From JAAFIP01 sp043774625 (GTDB lineage: Bacteria; Pseudomonadota; Gammaproteobacteria; Burkholderiales; Burkholderiaceae_C): a DNA stretch of 24,040 nucleotides. The translations under genes and the position numbers were made by a program. Positions 23,020-24,040 of the stretch are shown in pieces. How positions within the stretch are numbered: position 1 is the stretch's first letter; every line of letters begins with the position of its first letter. The notes under the pieces are model-generated. The model was not told where the DNA came from. It ran no database searches and saw nothing but the letters and a program-made list of their open reading frames with translations. The DNA is taken from NCBI GenBank assembly GCA_043774625.1, contig JAYVTG010000024.1, forward strand, positions 1-24,040. Direction: 5' to 3'.

Positions 23020-23937
23020 TTATCGCTTGCTGTTACTCACCAAATACACACCCGACAACACCAGCACGGTGCCACCGATGATCCACGCGTTCAGCGGCTC
23101 GCCAAAAAAAACCACACCCAGCAAGATGGTAGACATGGGCCCCACCATACCGATTTGCGATGTTTTGGCAGCGCCCAGGCGTTCAATAGCCATCATCACC
23201 ATCAGTACAGGCGCAACGGTGCAAGCCGTGGCGTTGAGCAGGGACAACCATAGCACAGGTGTGGGCACGGCCGCCGCGCTTAAGGGGCGCAACACCACAA
23301 ACTGCGCTATACACAGCAGGCAAGCCACGCTGGTAGCCAAACCGGCCAGGCGCAGGCTGCCCAGCTTTTGCACCAGTTCACCGCTAAAGCTTAAGTAAAG
23401 TGCATACGACACCGCGCTACCAAACACCAGTGCGCTGCCCAGACCGGTGTTCGCGCCGTCCAGCTTGACCTCATGTCCAAAAACCAGCAGCACCCCCGCA
23501 TAGCTCAGTGCAAAAGCAGTCCACTGCTGGTGGGTGATTGTCTTGCGCCATAAAAACCAGCCGAGCAGCAAAACCAGGGTGGGGTTCAAATACAGAATCA
23601 GCCGCTCCAGGCTGGCGCTGATGTACTGCAAGCCCGCAAAATCCAAAAAACTGGCTAGGTAGTAACCGCTAAAACCCAGAAACATAATGCGCCACCAGTC
23701 TTTGCGCGTTAACGTAGCCTGACCTTTGCCTGCCCACCACGACAGCAGCAAGAAAAAAGGCAACGCGATCAGCATGCGATACATCAGCAGCGTGACGGCG
23801 TCCACACCATAGCGGTAACCCAGCTTCACAATGATGGCTTTACCGCTGAAGGCGATAGAACCTGCGAGCGCCAAAAGCACACCTGATGCTATATTTTTAG
23901 GAGCTGCTTGCGCAATACTGACGCTGGCATTAGGCAT
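23020..23937 (-). CDS. EamA/DMT-superfamily transporter
   Basis: A 305-residue inner-membrane protein with about ten hydrophobic segments arranged as two EamA repeats, the form of metabolite exporters such as RhaT/YdcZ-type permeases. The first repeat begins GVLLALAGSIAFSGKAIIVKLGY; the second is near GLGSALVFGSAVSYALYLSFSGE and includes GMVGPMSTILLGVVFFGEPL. Substrate unknown. Start taken at ATG 23937; a TTG at 23943 is also possible. No clear ribosome site is visible. Residues 4-17 are encoded by a reversed copy of the ~40-bp repeat, so the N-terminus has been built from, or extended by, repeat sequence. Confidence 0.9.
   Translation of the reverse strand: MPNASVSIAQAAPKNIASGVLLALAGSIAFSGKAIIVKLGYRYGVDAVTLLMYRMLIALPFFLLLSWWAGKGQATLTRKDWWRIMFLGFSGYYLASFLDFAGLQYISASLERLILYLNPTLVLLLGWFLWRKTITHQQWTAFALSYAGVLLVFGHEVKLDGANTGLGSALVFGSAVSYALYLSFSGELVQKLGSLRLAGLATSVACLLCIAQFVVLRPLSAAAVPTPVLWLSLLNATACTVAPVLMVMMAIERLGAAKTSQIGMVGPMSTILLGVVFFGEPLNAWIIGGTVLVLSGVYLVSNSKR
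23888..23928 (+). repeat. ~40-bp interspersed repeat, copy inside the EamA gene start
   Basis: GCTATATTTTTAGGAGCTGC, then TTGCGCAATACTG and ACGCTGGC. It overlaps codons 4-17 of the EamA gene, in antisense orientation to that gene, and lies 6 nt inside the start codon. Confidence 0.75.
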
Positions 23938-24022
23938 ATTCAATCAGTAGTATCCCAACGTTTTCACATCAGAACATCGTAAGTCAATGATTTACTTGCC
24001 AAATTATGCATTTCAGTCTGGT

Positions 24023-24040
24023 TTCGATTTGAACATCGAA
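24023..24040. repeat. Small inverted repeat at the window edge
   Basis: TTCGAT (24023-24028) and ATCGAA (24035-24040) form 6-bp arms with a 6-nt loop. The rest of 23944-24040 shows no gene. It could be part of an operator or hairpin that continues outside the window. Confidence 0.35.

Overview
The window looks like the chromosome of a betaproteobacterium of the order Burkholderiales, most likely family Comamonadaceae (Rhodoferax/Polaromonas-like). The basis is protein-level resemblance (RibF, IleS, the HNH protein, the paired acyl-CoA dehydrogenases), the ribF-ileS-lspA order, and two families of short interspersed repeats of the kind found in that group. No tRNA, rRNA, CRISPR array or insertion sequence was seen, and no gene-free stretch exceeds about 300 bases.

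Layout. 1-279: a very strong 80-nt inverted repeat, then a possible promoter/operator. 280-2601: two tandem acyl-CoA dehydrogenase genes (+), probably the two subunits of one enzyme. 2745-4160: a lipoprotein alpha/beta-hydrolase (+). 4306-6357: a Sec-secreted propeller/DUF11 surface protein (+), closed by a good terminator. 6481-11417: a three-gene type I secretion operon (+): CvaA/HlyD-like adaptor, CvaB-like ABC exporter with an intact C39 peptidase domain, and a TolC-like outer-membrane channel. Facing it at 11475-11681 (-), across a shared bidirectional terminator, is a 68-codon gene whose product starts with a 15-residue double-glycine leader very close to that of microcin V. 11899-13476 (-): an HNH endonuclease and an unrecognised protein with a ParB-like motif. 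13653-18385 (+): ribF-ileS-lspA (flavin cofactor synthesis, isoleucyl-tRNA synthetase, lipoprotein signal peptidase). 18563-19243 (+): DUF1345 membrane protein. 19393-21069 (+): Na/Pi-cotransporter-type protein with a PhoU-like tail. 21071-23937 (-): EamA exporter, quinone oxidoreductase and DUF1853 protein, probably co-transcribed.

Main point of interest. The C39 exporter operon and the microcin-V-like precursor form a self-consistent, apparently undescribed peptide secretion system. The ABC protein would cleave the leader after Gly-Gly while exporting the mature 53-residue peptide, which is rich in His, Ser and Gly and has two Cys, through the adaptor and channel. No immunity gene is visible, so the peptide may be a bacteriocin, a metal-binding peptide or a signal.

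Second point. Two short repeat families have entered coding sequences in frame. A ~40-bp AT/GC-mixed repeat lies between genes and inside ileS, the eamA start region and an acyl-CoA dehydrogenase. A GC-rich palindromic REP-like element lies inside ribF and ileS. IleS carries one of each.
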